DNA from: Ophiosphaerella korrae
Lineage: Eukaryota > Ascomycota > Dothideomycetes > Pleosporales > Phaeosphaeriaceae
Assembly: GCA_028456385.1 (NCBI GenBank)
Contig: JALNQF010000104.1
Location: forward strand, 100,074-164,073
Direction of reading: 5' to 3'
Length of the DNA stretch: 64,000 bases
Under the pieces are notes generated by a model, which ran no database searches, was not told the DNA's origin, and saw only the letters and a program-made list of their open reading frames with translations. Positions 24,998-37,204 of the stretch are shown here, in pieces. Position numbers and translations under genes: made by a program. How positions within the stretch are numbered: position 1 is the stretch's first letter; each line of letters begins with the position of its first letter.

Positions 24998-26933
24998 ATG
25001 AATATACCGCGCGATGCCGAGAAGCTTGCCGCAACAGAGCTGGAAGTGCAAAATGACCATCTAGGCATGGAGATCGGAGATGAAGGGCCATACATGACGG
25101 GTTGGAGATTACATATCATGACTTTAGTGTGAGTATCGTCCGCAATGATAGCGCAGAGTAACTAAGCAAGCAGCCTGTGTATGTGCGTCTTCGTAGCACA
25201 GATGGAATCTACAATCACCAGCACGTCAGTCATTACCATCACAGATGACCTGGGCGGTTTCGTGAAGAATTCATGGATACTCACGGCATACTGGTTAACT
25301 TCGGGAGGTCAGTCATCAGGTATAAGTGGAAAGTGCATAAGCTAACGAAGTGGAAGCTTTTCCGATTATATGGGCAAAGCTTTCTGACATTGTTGGAAGA
25401 AAGGTGGCTATGATGACCGCCATTCTTATTTTCACTGCCTTCTCTGGGGGCTGTGGCGGAGCTCGGAGCGTGCTTCAGTTGTAAGTATTTCCGTACATGC
25501 GTCCGCCATGGCAAATACTGAAGTGCTGCAGGATCATGCTTCGTTGGGTACAAGGCATTGGCGGTTGCGGAGTGATATCCTTAGGACAGTTAATATTCTT
25601 TGATATACTGCATCCAAGGAAATATGTTCCATACACTACTCTTGTCACCTCGGTGATGACTGCCTCACTAATAGGCGGACCACTCATCGGGGGAGGAATT
25701 ACCTTGCATAGCCCGTGGAGATGGGTCTTTCTCGTCAAGTAGGTAGAGGATCCGAGTTAACGCTTTATGCAAACTTACATGTGTAGTGTACCTATCGGAG
25801 TATGCGCAATGCTCACCTTAGCGTGGATTTTTCCCCACCCACTGTGGAACGAGCCAGCAGCGAAGCGGAATACGTCGACTTCCCTAACTCGTCACATATT
25901 CGAGCGACTTGACATACTCGGAACCATACTCCTGCTTGGAACATGTATCCTTCTTACCACAGGACTTGAGCAGGCTGCGATTGGCTACAGCTTCTCGTCC
26001 GCATTTGTTCTGCCTCTTCTCATTTGCTCTGGCCTGTTCTGCATTGCTTTCTTCGCTTGGCAGTGGTATATTACGACAAAAAGAAGTCATCCCGAGCCGG
26101 TATTCCCATGGCGCTTCTGTCAGAGTCGGGTCCGCGTTGGAATTATCTTGTGGGTTTAACCCAGCTGCTGTCCGTATTTAAGTTACTAACAAAGTGGAAC
26201 AGGACTTCCTGGCTGAGCGGTGGCGTCGTCTCCACTTGTGTATTCCAAATCCCGCAACGATTCATAACTACAAATGGAATGTCACCCTTCGATGCTGCTG
26301 TCAGGCTGCTGGTGTTTGGAGCCCCAGTAGTCGTTGGATCAGGCGTGACTGGATTTCTTTTAGGAAGATTGAAACTTCGACCTGTAGTAGTCATTGCTGC
26401 CGGGGCCACACTGCAGCTAATAGGTGCTACATTGCTGGCAAGAAGTTCGTTGAAATATCAGGTGCATGCATCCCAGTACGCCTTTCAAGTGCTGATCGGA
26501 CTTGGTCTTGGCCTGGTAATGCCAGCGCTGATCTATTTGCTACCGTACTCCATGGACAAGCGAGATCTCGGTGAGAACAATCTCTAAGTATTGCTGGCTA
26601 GAGACTGACATTCATATAGCTGTCGGGACAGCGGCAGTATCGCAGTTTCGCATACTAGGTGGTCTCATTGCCGTCGCGATTGGGGCCAGCGTAACTACGC
26701 GCAATTTAACCCATCACCTTGGGAAGATTATGGCGCCCGATTCCTTGCTAATGGTTCTCCAGAGGACTGCATCATTGCATCTTCTTCAACCAGAAGTGGC
26801 AGTGAGAGCACGAGAATTGTTTGGACAAGCGTACAATATCCAAATGGATCTGGGTACCGGGTTTGCGGCGGCGCAGTTGCTAACAACATTCTTGATGTGG
26901 ACAAGGGAAAACCCCGGTATGCAAGATAGGTAA
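24998..26933 (+). CDS. MFS drug/metabolite exporter (14-TM DHA2 type), seven exons
   Basis: Plasma-membrane proton-antiport efflux protein of the type often found beside fungal PKS genes. Exons 24998-25128, 25174-25307, 25357-25480, 25532-25738, 25787-26149, 26203-26570 and 26620-26933 give 546 aa with exact frame. Motifs: FVAQMESTITSTSVITITDD in TM1, AKLSDIVGRKVAMM (motif A between TM2 and TM3), RWVQGIGGCGVISL (motif B), GPLIGGGITLHSPWRWVFLVN (motif C and the WRW-x2-N segment) and many hydrophobic helices after it. The last codon before the TAA stop coincides with a good donor (AGGTAAGC at 26929), so a longer spliced C terminus is possible. It may export the PKS product; substrate is unknown. 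Confidence 0.88.
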
Positions 26934-27291
26934 GCTTGTCCCGGAAACAGTTGTAATACTAGACCAAGATGGGGGGGAACCGGAATAGGGGCTTATCATC
27001 ACGGCTGCACTTCTTTCACCCCGCGCACATAATGGGCCTCGCTTCCTGAAATTGTGGCGAACGATTCCCATACCTTTGGGCTTGGACTTATTTGGCAGTG
27101 CCTTCTGTTTTACAATAAGTGCGCGAGTGCTCAGCACGCCTAATAGTCGCCAAAGAAGCCTCTGTGAGATTAAATACATTGGGGCTAGCTGCGTAACATC
27201 TATGCGTGTCTATGTATCCGGCCAAAACTACCATTGTCCTATTTCTGCTTAGGCATACTACATCTGGCTCTAGTTTGACACTCACCAAAGT
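26934..27291. other. convergent spacer between MFS and DUF829-type gene
   Basis: 358-bp tail-to-tail interval with no recognisable coding sequence. It probably carries both 3' UTRs. Confidence 0.4.
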
Positions 27292-28128
27292 TTATTCCAC
27301 CTTGTTATCCGTCCACATCTCCGTAACAGCATTCTCGTAGGCTTGTGGATCCTTGCTTAGGTGGTTGCAGTGCGGAGTGTCGTTGTAAATAATGTCCCTC
27401 ACATCCCATCCTTCGCGGCGAGCAGTCCCCGCATGCGCAACCACATCCCTCCAATCAGTCAGCTTATCTGCTTTAGATGCGATGTAGCATAACCTGTTGC
27501 TCTCAACAAGATGTTTGTTCAGAATTGATTTCCGCCAATAGTCCTGAGGATGCTCGTATCGGCCAGCATAGATGGAGACATGAAGAAGAATAAGAATGAC
27601 ATGTATGGCCAACGAGGTGAGAATGTTTAGGGGGAATTGCTGTGGGAAAGAGTACTTGAAGGAGGAATATGCCTTCCGGTAGCCGGAGCCCGCTGGTGTG
27701 CTGTCGCAAATTAGGCCAACAAGTGGCGTTGATTGTCTCCGCCTGCGCCTGAGATCTACTAGGAGATTGGTTGCAGAGTTCATGCCACCGTTGGAGAGCA
27801 TGTGTAGGAGAATGTGTGGTTTCGCTTCGGGGATGCTTTCACACTCATTTATAACCTCGTACACTGCGCTTGCAGCCGGTTCCATGGCTCTCTCTTGTTT
27901 CCGATACGAACTGATCATCGTGCTGACGACTGACTTGAGCACAAGGATTTTGGATGTAGGAATGAGCTTCTGATAAATAGCTGCGTATTTGGCGATGTGC
28001 TTGTCCGCGGCGCCCATCCACGTTGCTAGAACAACTAGCTCTCCCTTCCTGGGATTGGACGGTGTATACATGTGAATATTTGGAGCGATTTCGACAAATC
28101 CTTCGATGGCCATGTCGATTATACGCAA
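27292..28128 (-). CDS. PaxU/TMEM53-type DUF829 alpha/beta-hydrolase-fold protein
   Basis: Single-exon 278-aa protein of the DUF829 family (TMEM53; PaxU of the paxilline cluster in Penicillium is a named fungal member). The family has a hydrolase fold but an unclear reaction. Visible: VVLATWMGAADKHIAKYAAIY in the N-terminal strand-turn region, HMLSNGGMNSATNLL with the nucleophile-elbow Ser, a short membrane-like helix LTSLAIHVILILLHVSIYAG, SKADKLTDWRDVVAHA with the acid region, and NDTPHCNHLSKDPQAY with the terminal His. The start may be 28128 or, five codons in, 28113 (MAIEGFVEI). Its neighbourhood with a PKS and exporter agrees with the recurrence of this family in metabolite clusters. Confidence 0.8.
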   Translation of the reverse strand: MRIIDMAIEGFVEIAPNIHMYTPSNPRKGELVVLATWMGAADKHIAKYAAIYQKLIPTSKILVLKSVVSTMISSYRKQERAMEPAASAVYEVINECESIPEAKPHILLHMLSNGGMNSATNLLVDLRRRRRQSTPLVGLICDSTPAGSGYRKAYSSFKYSFPQQFPLNILTSLAIHVILILLHVSIYAGRYEHPQDYWRKSILNKHLVESNRLCYIASKADKLTDWRDVVAHAGTARREGWDVRDIIYNDTPHCNHLSKDPQAYENAVTEMWTDNKVE

Positions 28129-29205
28129 GCTTAGGCTTCTTGTTACGTGTTGGGTGATTTGAGCTCAGGAGTTCCACGGATGGTCTGGAGTGGCTTGAGT
28201 CGCGAGGTGTTTAAATTATGCGGATACTTCATGTCATCGGCTCCCATCACGTCAACTTTGCCTCCAAACACGCGACGGCGAAGTCACGCCAAGCAAGCGG
28301 TCCGCCTCATCACATCATATGCAGCCATCCGAAGTATGCATAAATAAGCCGTGTATGCAAGTGACAGCGGAGGTCCAGACAGGGCAAGAGACCCGATAGC
28401 TCTTTCCCGAAGCCACACCAGTAAGTCGCATTTGCAGCTTGCAGCATGCTCACTGTATGTCCTGTTCGTGTTCCGCCATGTTTAGCGCCCCTGTATTTTT
28501 TTTTTTTTTTTTTTTTTTTTGGTGATACCCGCTGCAATGGCCCCTGTCGCCGAAACTTTCTGCAAGTCAAGGGGCCCCTGTCAGAGGCATGAATGTAATA
28601 TGTACGGATTTAGTAAATTTAGAGAGAGAACACAATGGATGATGTGATGGCCCTTTGCCAAACATTCGGCCTATCATAGAGCCTACTTAAACTGGTACAC
28701 ACCAAGGTATGCAGCCTTGCCGTTAATATGCGTGATTGTTGATTACAAGCTGTCTCGGGCACTTCTGACATCTGCATGCACTCGGGCGGCTTGCATATCT
28801 ACGCTACATTTCGTATAGCGAAACGGCGCAGCCCTCTTCGAGGCATACATGAGCAACTTGAATTCTATCCCACTCCATTATATGCACTTCTGACCTCAGC
28901 CTTGGCAAAGTTGTGGGGGCGAATTCTCAGCCTATTCACTGGTTGCACCTTTCGGACTCCGACAGATGCTGGATGCAATATACTACCTAGGTAAAGAAGG
29001 CACATTTTATCTGAGGGTAGCTCAGAGGATATGCTTTATTTCGGCAGCAATCTGAGTCCACTGAGAATTTAAGGCGACTAGGCTACCTTCCTGGGGTTCT
29101 GTTGTTTCCACCCTGGAAGCATCATCGCTCGTAAACCTGGTCTCACCCTCGTCATTCCATATTTCACTTCGTTTCTGGGCAGAAATTGCAACTAAACCGC
29201 TCATT
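28129..29205. promoter_or_regulatory. divergent intergenic region with a 25-nt poly-T tract
   Basis: 1.08-kb region between the start of the DUF829-type gene (minus) and the rhodopsin-domain gene (plus). An uninterrupted run of 25 T lies at 28496-28520. The last 200 bp before 29206 hold no clear coding frame. No further elements are assigned. Confidence 0.45.
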
Positions 29206-30511
29206 ATGGTTTTACCAGCAGGAGGAAAACTTGAAGCGATGCTCAATGGACCCGCCCAGCGCCCTCCACAAGGTGTCAAGCCAAATTTCGTCAATCCGTG
29301 GAGTATGTCGTATGGCGGAGGAGTGGCACTCTACACCATACTTGCGGTTTGCACTGTAGTGTTCGGGATACATATTTACACTCAACTCCGCATTGGCCGA
29401 AAGTTTAGTTGGGAGGACAGATTCTTGGTTCTAGCCTGGGTGAGTCTACGATACGTGCGTAGCGCCACGGCAGAAAACATTTGCTGAACACATCCCAGGT
29501 CGTTTTAGTAGGTGCCTACGCACCCGTTGGGGCGTTGCTCGTCGCTGCACCTATGGGTGTGCACCAGTGGAATATAACCCTTCGAGGCTTTGGAAGATAT
29601 CTCTTCGTAAGTTAATGCCCTTGAGAGCTGTCGACATGACGTGATTGACCACTCCAATAGCTTCAATATGCGGAAACTATCATCTGGGGTATCGAAATAC
29701 TCCTTCTTAAAGTTATTATTCTGCTACAGTATCTTCGAATATTTGCCCCACCCGGCGTGCGCGACTTTACCTTCTGGGCCTTACACACTGTGCTTTGGGG
29801 TAACGTCATATACTACGTCGCCTTCACCTTTTTGCAGATGTTTTCTTGTAGTCCTCGTGAGGCATGGTGGAACAAGACAATACCACACAAGTGTCTTGAT
29901 ATCTTTGCTATTAACGTCTCTGGTGCCGTTGTATGTCTTTTTTCAGACTTAATCATCCTGCTTCTTCCTCAGAGAGCCATCTTGCGGCTCCAGCTTCCGA
30001 AGCACAAGAAGATAGGTATTTGTTTCCTGTTCGCGATTGGTATTTGGTAAGTTCTATCCCATAAGGCATAGAATCCTCTGCTAATACCTATTGCTTTAGC
30101 GCGTGCGTCACCTCTGTTGTTCGACTGTACTACAACATTCGTCTTTGGCAGAACCAGACCGACATTACATATCAACTTGGTTTCTTCTCTTTTTGGGGCA
30201 CGGCGCAGGTCCCCGCTGGTTTTCTTATTATCTGCCTTCCGGCCGTACCGAAGACTATAAACCATCTTCGTGGCAAACCTTGGTTCTTGAGGATCAACAC
30301 GTCTCTGCGATCAATGTTCCACCTCCCTACCTCCAGGCCTACAGAGGGTAAAACCCGGAGTAGCCATATCGTCACCATCGGTGGGGGAAACAAGCGAGGT
30401 GTCAAAGCCACGGTGATAAGTGATATCGAGTTTCATGACTTAGTAAACTCCCAGAACAGTCATTCGAGTATTCCGAGCATGGAGGGAATAAGGCCGCTAC
30501 CATCAGCTTAG
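29206..30511 (+). CDS. fungal rhodopsin-domain (SAT4-like) integral membrane protein, four exons
   Basis: Seven-helix membrane protein of the fungal 'rhodopsin domain' family (Pfam Fung_rhodopsin), of unknown biochemical role and common in Pezizomycotina. Exons 29206-29439, 29499-29606, 29661-30046 and 30100-30511 give 379 aa with exact frame. Helices visible in order: VALYTILAVCTVVFGIHIYT, a segment after KFSWEDRFLVLAW (the conserved W-x-D-D-like region), ETIIWGIEILLLKVIILLQY, FWALHTVLWGNVIYYVAFTF, KCLDIFAINVSGAVVCLFSD, IGICFLFAIGIWACVTSVVR and FFSFWGTAQVPAGFLIICLP, where the usual Glu/Thr of W-x-x-x-E is replaced by GTAQ. The C-terminal tail of about 80 aa is polar. No CFEM domain is present. 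Confidence 0.87.
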
Positions 30512-31434
30512 GGCCAGCCCACTCCAGCAGGTAGTCAAAACCTATTTGCAGCGCAAGTTCTTTATTTGTGTATCTCGTTATATGGTAACCATGACCACTG
30601 GGTAGTGCTCTCTCTCTCTCTCACCAATCGTTCAACTTTATCAGAGGTCGTACCCAAATAAAGCTTCTTTACTATAGAAGCATTGTAAATAATGAATGAT
30701 CAGTAATAGGCATCCGTTGACTTCTAATAGGATATTGTCAAGGTCAACACGAAAAAGTATGGTCAAGAAAGCGTGCTAAAACCTCACGGTTACCATGATA
30801 ATTTATTCAAGTACGTCCTGGGCAAGTGTACCGGAGTCGCTACTGCCAATAGCTAAAATTGCAATCTACCTTGAAGCGAGGGCTTACGCTTACATTACTG
30901 CCTCTGCTTCAATCATCGGAAGATTCATGAACCTTCACGTTGTAAAGTTGCATTCTCACTTAACATGATTAAAAACTCATATCTGTTGTTGAAGGCGGGA
31001 CAAGCAATATATTAGGGTTCCCATTTCACTATATGTGACGTCACCGAACAGGTTTCAATAGTGAGGACTTTGCATGTTTGTTGCAAATAGGCATTTATAC
31101 GATAGGATCTAAGCCATCTGCCTATGTCTACATAATGCCAAATCAATAGAAAAGCACTTTGCCCGCTGATACCCAAAGTTATCACCCGCCCATAATTCAA
31201 CCAGCAACCGACCGGCATCTAAACTTAAACCCCGCGCGTATCTTCAACATCGCCTGTAGTATCAAATGAAATATACTTGTAGTACTGGCTTTAGAACGGT
31301 CGCATACCGAAATCAAACACAAAAGATCCTATCGAAACCCCTACCCTCTCGAGAAAAAGCCCATTAGACTAAGCAGCTCAAGTGTCACACCGAGTGAGCT
31401 AAACAAAGAGGACATTTGCAGAATAGTCATCAAG
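30512..31434. other. intergenic region with short CT microsatellite
   Basis: About 920 bp with no gene seen. A (TC)n microsatellite lies near 30607-30621. Open frames on the minus strand at 31012-31218 have no motif or splice support. Confidence 0.4.
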
Positions 31435-32520
31435 CTAGACGAGCACCATGCGCAACACCATCGGGACACCCAGTTTGATTTTGCGAGTCGAAACGGATGT
31501 AACGCCAGCCAAACGGTGGCCCGCTTCTTTTCCGGATGCAGTTGGGTTCTTGCGCGCATGGTTACCTCCAGAGGCATTGTCAGTAGCTGTCTCACTAGCT
31601 TGCGTCTTCTGGTTTGCTCACAAATTCTCGGGCGAGGCCTGCTTCGCAGCATCTTGCTGTTCGGTTAGGAAGCATGACTAAGAAACCATTGGCACCCTTA
31701 ATCTTCTTAGACTTGCCCCTTCTTGACTTTCTTGCTTGACTTCGAAAACTGTGATGATGATGTCGTGCTGTTGGGCGGAGCCAGGGGCTCGAGAAAGCCA
31801 TCCAGGGCTTTGGACACAGCGGCGGTCTCGTCTTTACGACCCTTGAAGGTCGAGTGGGGACTAAGGCCTGAGAGTGGCTTGTATTGTTCGACAACGGTCT
31901 TCTTAGGTGAGGTTGTGATAGAAGTTCCCCATGTACCCTTTACAACTGTCTCAGAGTTTGCCGCGGCCACCTTCTGAGCCGACGGGGACGGAGCAGTGGG
32001 GTGGCGTCTTACCCCAAACGGACGTGGCCGGAAGGATCGACTTGGAACCGCCGACAGAGTTCGAGGAGACAATAGTTGCCCGGGTGCGAGCTTGTTCGGC
32101 ATATTTCGAGTTGTCAGCTTTCTGCGACACGGGCGCTGAAGGAGCTACATACGTCTCGCCAGGGAGAGAGCTGTTGCGTTTCTTGATCTTATCCTCCTTC
32201 GCCTGGAGCGGAGATTTCTTAGGAGGTGAGACTGTAGCCTAACCTCCACTGCTAGATGAGGAAGTCACAGAGCTCGACTTCTGGATCGTGGCATTGTTTG
32301 AATGGTGGTCGGCGCGGGGGGGGGGAAGCCTCGCCTGCCTTCTGGCGTTCCTTGTGAGCACGGCGACGCGCGGCGGACTTTGACAAGTCCTCGCCGGGAG
32401 GAGGGACAGGAGTAGAAGGCCTGTTTCTGATTTAAAATATTGCATATACCTCTCGAGGGATTTGGAAACTTACTTTGCTAGAGCAGCGAACTGGCTACGA
32501 GCTGTCATGGTGATAGCCAT
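31435..32520 (-). pseudogene. decayed gene for a low-complexity, Ser/Lys/Pro-rich protein
   Basis: A coding-like path runs down the minus strand but is broken. It begins at 32520 or 32508 (MTARSQFAALA), has an intron with gtaagt donor near 32475 and CAG acceptor, continues PSTPVPPPGEDLSKSAARRR, then changes frame at a run of ten C/G (32317-32326). It meets an in-frame TAG at 32239-32241, runs on through KSPLQAKEDKIKKRNSSLPG, shifts again near 31980-32010, continues EQYKPLSGLSPHSTFKGRKD to a TAA near 31707, and a last fragment (NASGGNHARKNPTASGKEAG) ends at 31435. The family is not recognised. An alternative is a rapidly evolving gene with more introns than seen, or a sequencing error in the homopolymer. 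Confidence 0.4.
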
Positions 32521-35500
32521 GATGAAGAATGCGAGATCAGGATTGTCCTTGAATGACTTGAAAGATTGATACAAATTGATCTGGCTGATTCGAAATGTCT
32601 ACAAAAGGTCAATTTTGCGCTGTTTGTAAGGCGAGGTGGGGACTCGAGACTGAGGAGGGAGAGGAATGGAGTGGAGGCCTGGAAATGTAAGGGAGTATTC
32701 ATAACGACCGAGGCTTGAACTTACCGCAGTGATCTGTGAATGGTATGATCTTGAAAAGAGGAGAGAGAATTATATACCACGGAGAGTTGTCTCGTTAAAC
32801 GCGAGTTGCAGGATTTATATAGTGGGATGAGGAATGTGAATGGGTTTGAGTACCCAGTTACTGATGACGATGAGCAGCAACTGCATCAGCGGGATTGACC
32901 TTTTGCGGAACTGGGGTCATAACTTAGTGCAATGTGTTGTTACTTCAGGGCATTTTCGGCACCTGGCATGAAGTGGTGGAACTACTCGCTCTTTACATCA
33001 TAAGTCCCACCAGGTTTTGAGACATTAATTTCAAGAAAAGAAGTTTCGAAATATGAAAGACATCGGGGATTTGGAACCAAATTTGATCCTAAGTTGATGG
33101 TGATGCTGATTATCACTAGCAGACCTACATGCAGATGTTTATATTTTGGGGACCGGTATTTTCAACCTTTCGGGGAGGCGAGAGTTTTCATAAGGTTTAT
33201 GACGAATTTGAACAAAGATTATAATCAATGCTTGCATCGCTGCACAAATAACTAGGCAACAAACGGTCAAGAAGCGGTACACTTCTCCGATGCATTCATC
33301 AAATTGATCCCACAATCGATTAGCCAAGGGAGAGCTATCGTAGCTCAATATAATTTTTTAAGAGCACAGAAGGGAGCGTTAGTCAGGTATGTTGCCAGCT
33401 CCTACAATGAGTGTCAAACAATCCACAAACTTCCACTTATGATGCCCTATTTATCTGTGTACTGTATATGTATCGGTGTCCTTGCCCAGTTTAAGACACC
33501 CTCGTCGAAAAGATTTCGCAAGGGTCTTGCGTGGATGGACCTGGATGGATACCTTGACGTCTACTATCTTTACCTTAAGGTATTCAATACATATATCACA
33601 CAAATCGGGGGGGGGGGGTCTCAGAAACAGTGTCATCAGGTGTACATGGTATCAAGCAGCGCCAATTTATCATTAGCTACCAAGAAAATTGTTGACTATG
33701 CCTCTGACGTTCATTGCTGCTAATGGGAAAGCGTCACGTCGATGCCCATCCAATCGCCAGTATCAAGGCCAGAGATGCCATACTACCTGTTCATACCAAG
33801 ACTTCGTTTATGACGTTGTTCCGCTCTAATATCGCCCCTGGTCGAGTAGACTTCTGGATGCAAGTCCGAAAGGGGACTAGTGAGATGGTGTTTCACTTAT
33901 GTCAAATCTCTCTCACTGTCCTCGATCTCCGATGACTCCGACTGCCGATGTCCGATTAGTGCCACCGTTACTATCTGTACTCCGGGTGTGTCTACTCCTA
34001 CTGTCGTGAGATCCCTGGTTACGTCTATGACTAATGGTAGCCGCGTCGCGTTGTAGATCCTTCTGTATGAAGGATTGGACATCGTACTTCTATGCAGGGT
34101 TAGAGAACTGAAAATTGGGGTTCCTGCTTGCCTTATAACGCTCTTCACGAAATAATGTGTTCTGTTCCCGTAGTGCTAAAACATGTTGCACTACCTACAC
34201 ATGTGGAACTACCGTGTTAGCTGGCTTCGGGAATAGTTTCTTCGCTGCCTTGACGACTAGGAGCCCTTGATTAATTTTGGGTGGCTGTTCCCCCTCCTCG
34301 CTGAGATTCTCTTTCTGTTCTTTGCTATTTAAGGTTACAGTAGGCCCTTGCTTTTTGAGGCTGTGAGTCGTATCTGCAGCGTGATCTAGGGCACCCTGGC
34401 CCGTCATTTTGCTTTCATGATCTTACATGCAATAGTTGAGCAGTCGAGTCGATGTGTCGACTGATAGATTAGCCCACCGGGAAGGATGCCGAACAGTAAT
34501 GGAAGAGTAAGCGAACGCTTTGACAAGATTGTTGCTTATCAAGAAAAATCACTATTTCGGGAAAGGTTGATGGGCGGACTCAGGTCCGTATCTGGGGGTA
34601 TCAGTGGTGCGTAATTCGATGAGATAGATAATGAGACGATGGACTTTGGTTTTGTTAGGATCGGGTGTTTGGTTGAAGGCTAATGATGGGGAATGATGGA
34701 ATAAGAGCAATGAAATGAAATGGAATAGAAAGTGGAAAGGGAAATATTGCTCGACCTATTCACCTATGGAAAGCTTTTGTAGATGAACAGAACAAACGGC
34801 ATAGATATAACTGGCTCTCCAACGCCTCAGACCTTAGAAAAGAAGGCGCATGGTATCATAGGCATGGCCTCAGGGAAGTGCGCTGAGATCTTCATCATCG
34901 GCGAATGAAGGTGGAACATGTCCACAATCATGAGATCCGTCTCGCCGCAACTGGAAGAGTCAACATCGCAATGCCTGATCAAAAGAAGGGAGACGGAAGA
35001 GGAACGTAGCTTCTTTGTGCGGAAACAAATTACGTCAGCAGCTCCGCGGGAGTAGCGTGGCTGTGTGGCTGCGGCTATCCATGGATCGAGGAACACATCT
35101 TTGATTTTGTACCTGCTTTCAATTCCGCCAAGGGGAAGGTCTTGCAAACCTGTTTGCCTATACCTAGGTAGACATGCTTCTCATGGCTTCATTTTCTAAC
35201 AATACATGAATATGTCCCATGCACTGTCTCGCTTAGACTTGAACGCCTTGCAAATTTGCCTAACCAAAGCAAACCGGGGAAGCGGGTAAGGGATACGTGG
35301 CGAAGGAGATGAGAAAAATATCCAAGTTATCGGAGAATTAGAACAATTAGAAGGAACCAGAGGGAGAGCTGCTTCGGATTCGTTAACCAACAGTCTCATA
35401 TGCTCTTTCCACTCAGGAAAGGCCAACTAGCCTGCTTCTGCCAGACCTTTGCTGTTCGTTATTGTGACGTTTGACTGGAAACGGAAAGATTTTGAATGCA

Positions 35501-35941
35501 TGGGTTTTGTCAGCAATAGCAATATAGCCATAATCCATACGAGGATAATGTTTCTTTTACTAGACACTTGTGCATGTATAGACGGTTGGTGACTTCATAA
35601 CAGAGCCGTTGTGAGTGCCTTCCTCACGATACTGCTCTTGCGGGTTAGATCAGTGATAATATAATAGCGGAGTTGTGCAGGGAGGGCTGGAACTTGAATC
35701 AGGCTGCGGCTGTTGCCGCTGTCGGTAAGTTGACATATCTTCATTGAAGCAAAAGCGCTTACCTTACCAGCTGCGCCGGCGCGTCTTTATAAGTATGCAA
35801 AAAGCACACTCAAGGGAGATCCGAATGCGACTATAGCATCTCTTAAAAAAACAAGGACTTTTTCTTTCAATTAGACTTTCCCTGAAACATGCCTCATTAC
35901 ACCGTAAAATTACAATCATCCTTAAGGTCTACAAACGCCTT
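32521..35941. other. 3.4-kb gene-poor region with a possible repeat relic
   Basis: No gene is convincingly supported. A G run of ten lies near 33607-33616. The minus strand between about 34430 and 33900 reads as broken coding-like sequence (TVTLNSKEQKENLSEEGEQP, then VLALREQNTLFREERYKA, then a Ser/Arg/Thr-rich tail) with stops between segments; the LREQN-type coiled stretch is reminiscent of the C-terminal part of fungal DDE transposases, but this is weak. The minus-strand frames at 34827-35147 and 35196-35426 are open but have no motif. Confidence 0.3.
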
Positions 35942-36541
35942 ATGAAAATGCAACTTGTACTGGCACCTCACCAGCCCATTCGCATTTTCCGTACACTGTA
36001 TCCGGACCTTGTACTGAACGACAAAGCAAACGATCGACAAGTGATATCTAATGTTGGAAGAAGCCATACCATAAGGTTCCACGATACGGAAGGGGCTATC
36101 AGTGCAGAAGTCTTGAGACTAGTGCTAGAGCGATTTGAGAAGGCCCAAACGCGTTGGACTTCATCTGGCTCAGAATACCATATCTCCCCGCCTCCCAATC
36201 CTCAAAAAGACAGCCTTAAATTCCTCATCAATCATACTCTCGCTTTAAGCCAAACCGATAAACTTCCGCGTCACGAGAAGAAGCAACCGCTCGGTCGGTT
36301 AGCTTTCGCCTACCCAAGAGAAAGATGTCGGGAACCTTCCCCTACACATTTTCTGTTATTGGTGAAGACACTATTTCCAATCATGCAGCAACTTCTCCAC
36401 GCGCTTGAAGGGTGTGTATTGGATTTTCAGTCCGAGGCTTGCGAGGCGTTACTAGCAGCATCTAAACATTCCGACATGCGACAAGCAGCGTTGTCCTCTC
36501 TTGCGCCGCTCATTAACATAGACTCATCTCTGCACTTTTAA
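35942..36541 (+). CDS. hypothetical protein ORF (199 codons)
   Basis: Open frame starting MKMQLVLAPHQPIRIFRTLY, ending in TAA at 36539-36541. An upstream ATG at 35889 (MPHYTVKLQSS) is in a different frame, so the real start could lie upstream with a frameshift or intron. Sequence after 36541 remains coding-like in changing frames to about 36860 (for example SFAHIENLIQLNKHSEAPDE), which suggests a longer, possibly decaying gene. No known domain, signal peptide or membrane helix is recognised. Confidence 0.3.
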   Translation: MKMQLVLAPHQPIRIFRTLYPDLVLNDKANDRQVISNVGRSHTIRFHDTEGAISAEVLRLVLERFEKAQTRWTSSGSEYHISPPPNPQKDSLKFLINHTLALSQTDKLPRHEKKQPLGRLAFAYPRERCREPSPTHFLLLVKTLFPIMQQLLHALEGCVLDFQSEACEALLAASKHSDMRQAALSSLAPLINIDSSLHF

Positions 36542-37204
36542 CTGAAGTATGCGAACCAAAGGAGTATTGTGACTCGGCTTGAAACAAGATTATCGGATTC
36601 CGAGGGTATACTTTCTGGCGCCTTTCATTTGCCCGACTCCACGCAATCACGAGGCCATTTTCTTTACCAAAAGGTCTTTCGCCCATATCGAGAATCTGAT
36701 CCAATTAAATAAGCACTCAGAAGCACCTGACGAGCTTAAGGAATGGGCTAGTCAACATAAATCCCCGTCGGGGCACGATTCAGTACTAGCCACGACGGTC
36801 ACTCTCAAAGGTGTATCGGGCAATGGGCGGCTTCAACGCCGCCAAAAACTATCTTGAATGCTATACACACCGAAACCTACCCTTCTTCACAAGTTTATCA
36901 CAGCCTCGCGGACATATAGGTACTGCCACCTAGGACAGAATGAGCGGCCACAAACGCTAGTCTACAAACAAACTAATTGAGATTGCACACATCCGCACCC
37001 CGCGATGTAACCGACGAAATTTAGGCTACGTTATCTTCTTGTCAAACGTCGTTGGTAATGGATGCTGCTTTTAAAATTATCAAACGCGCTAGTGCCTAGG
37101 AAGCACAGCAAGCCTCAGGATATAGTACTTTCCAATTTCAGACATTTAAAGTGAGTACTTGGTCTACCGCAGCGGAACGGGCACTAGATAGAAATAGAAT
37201 ATAA

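Noticed and set aside
28310..28570. Minus-strand ORF with a poly-Lys stretch
   Set aside because: Created by the 25-nt homopolymer; no other support.
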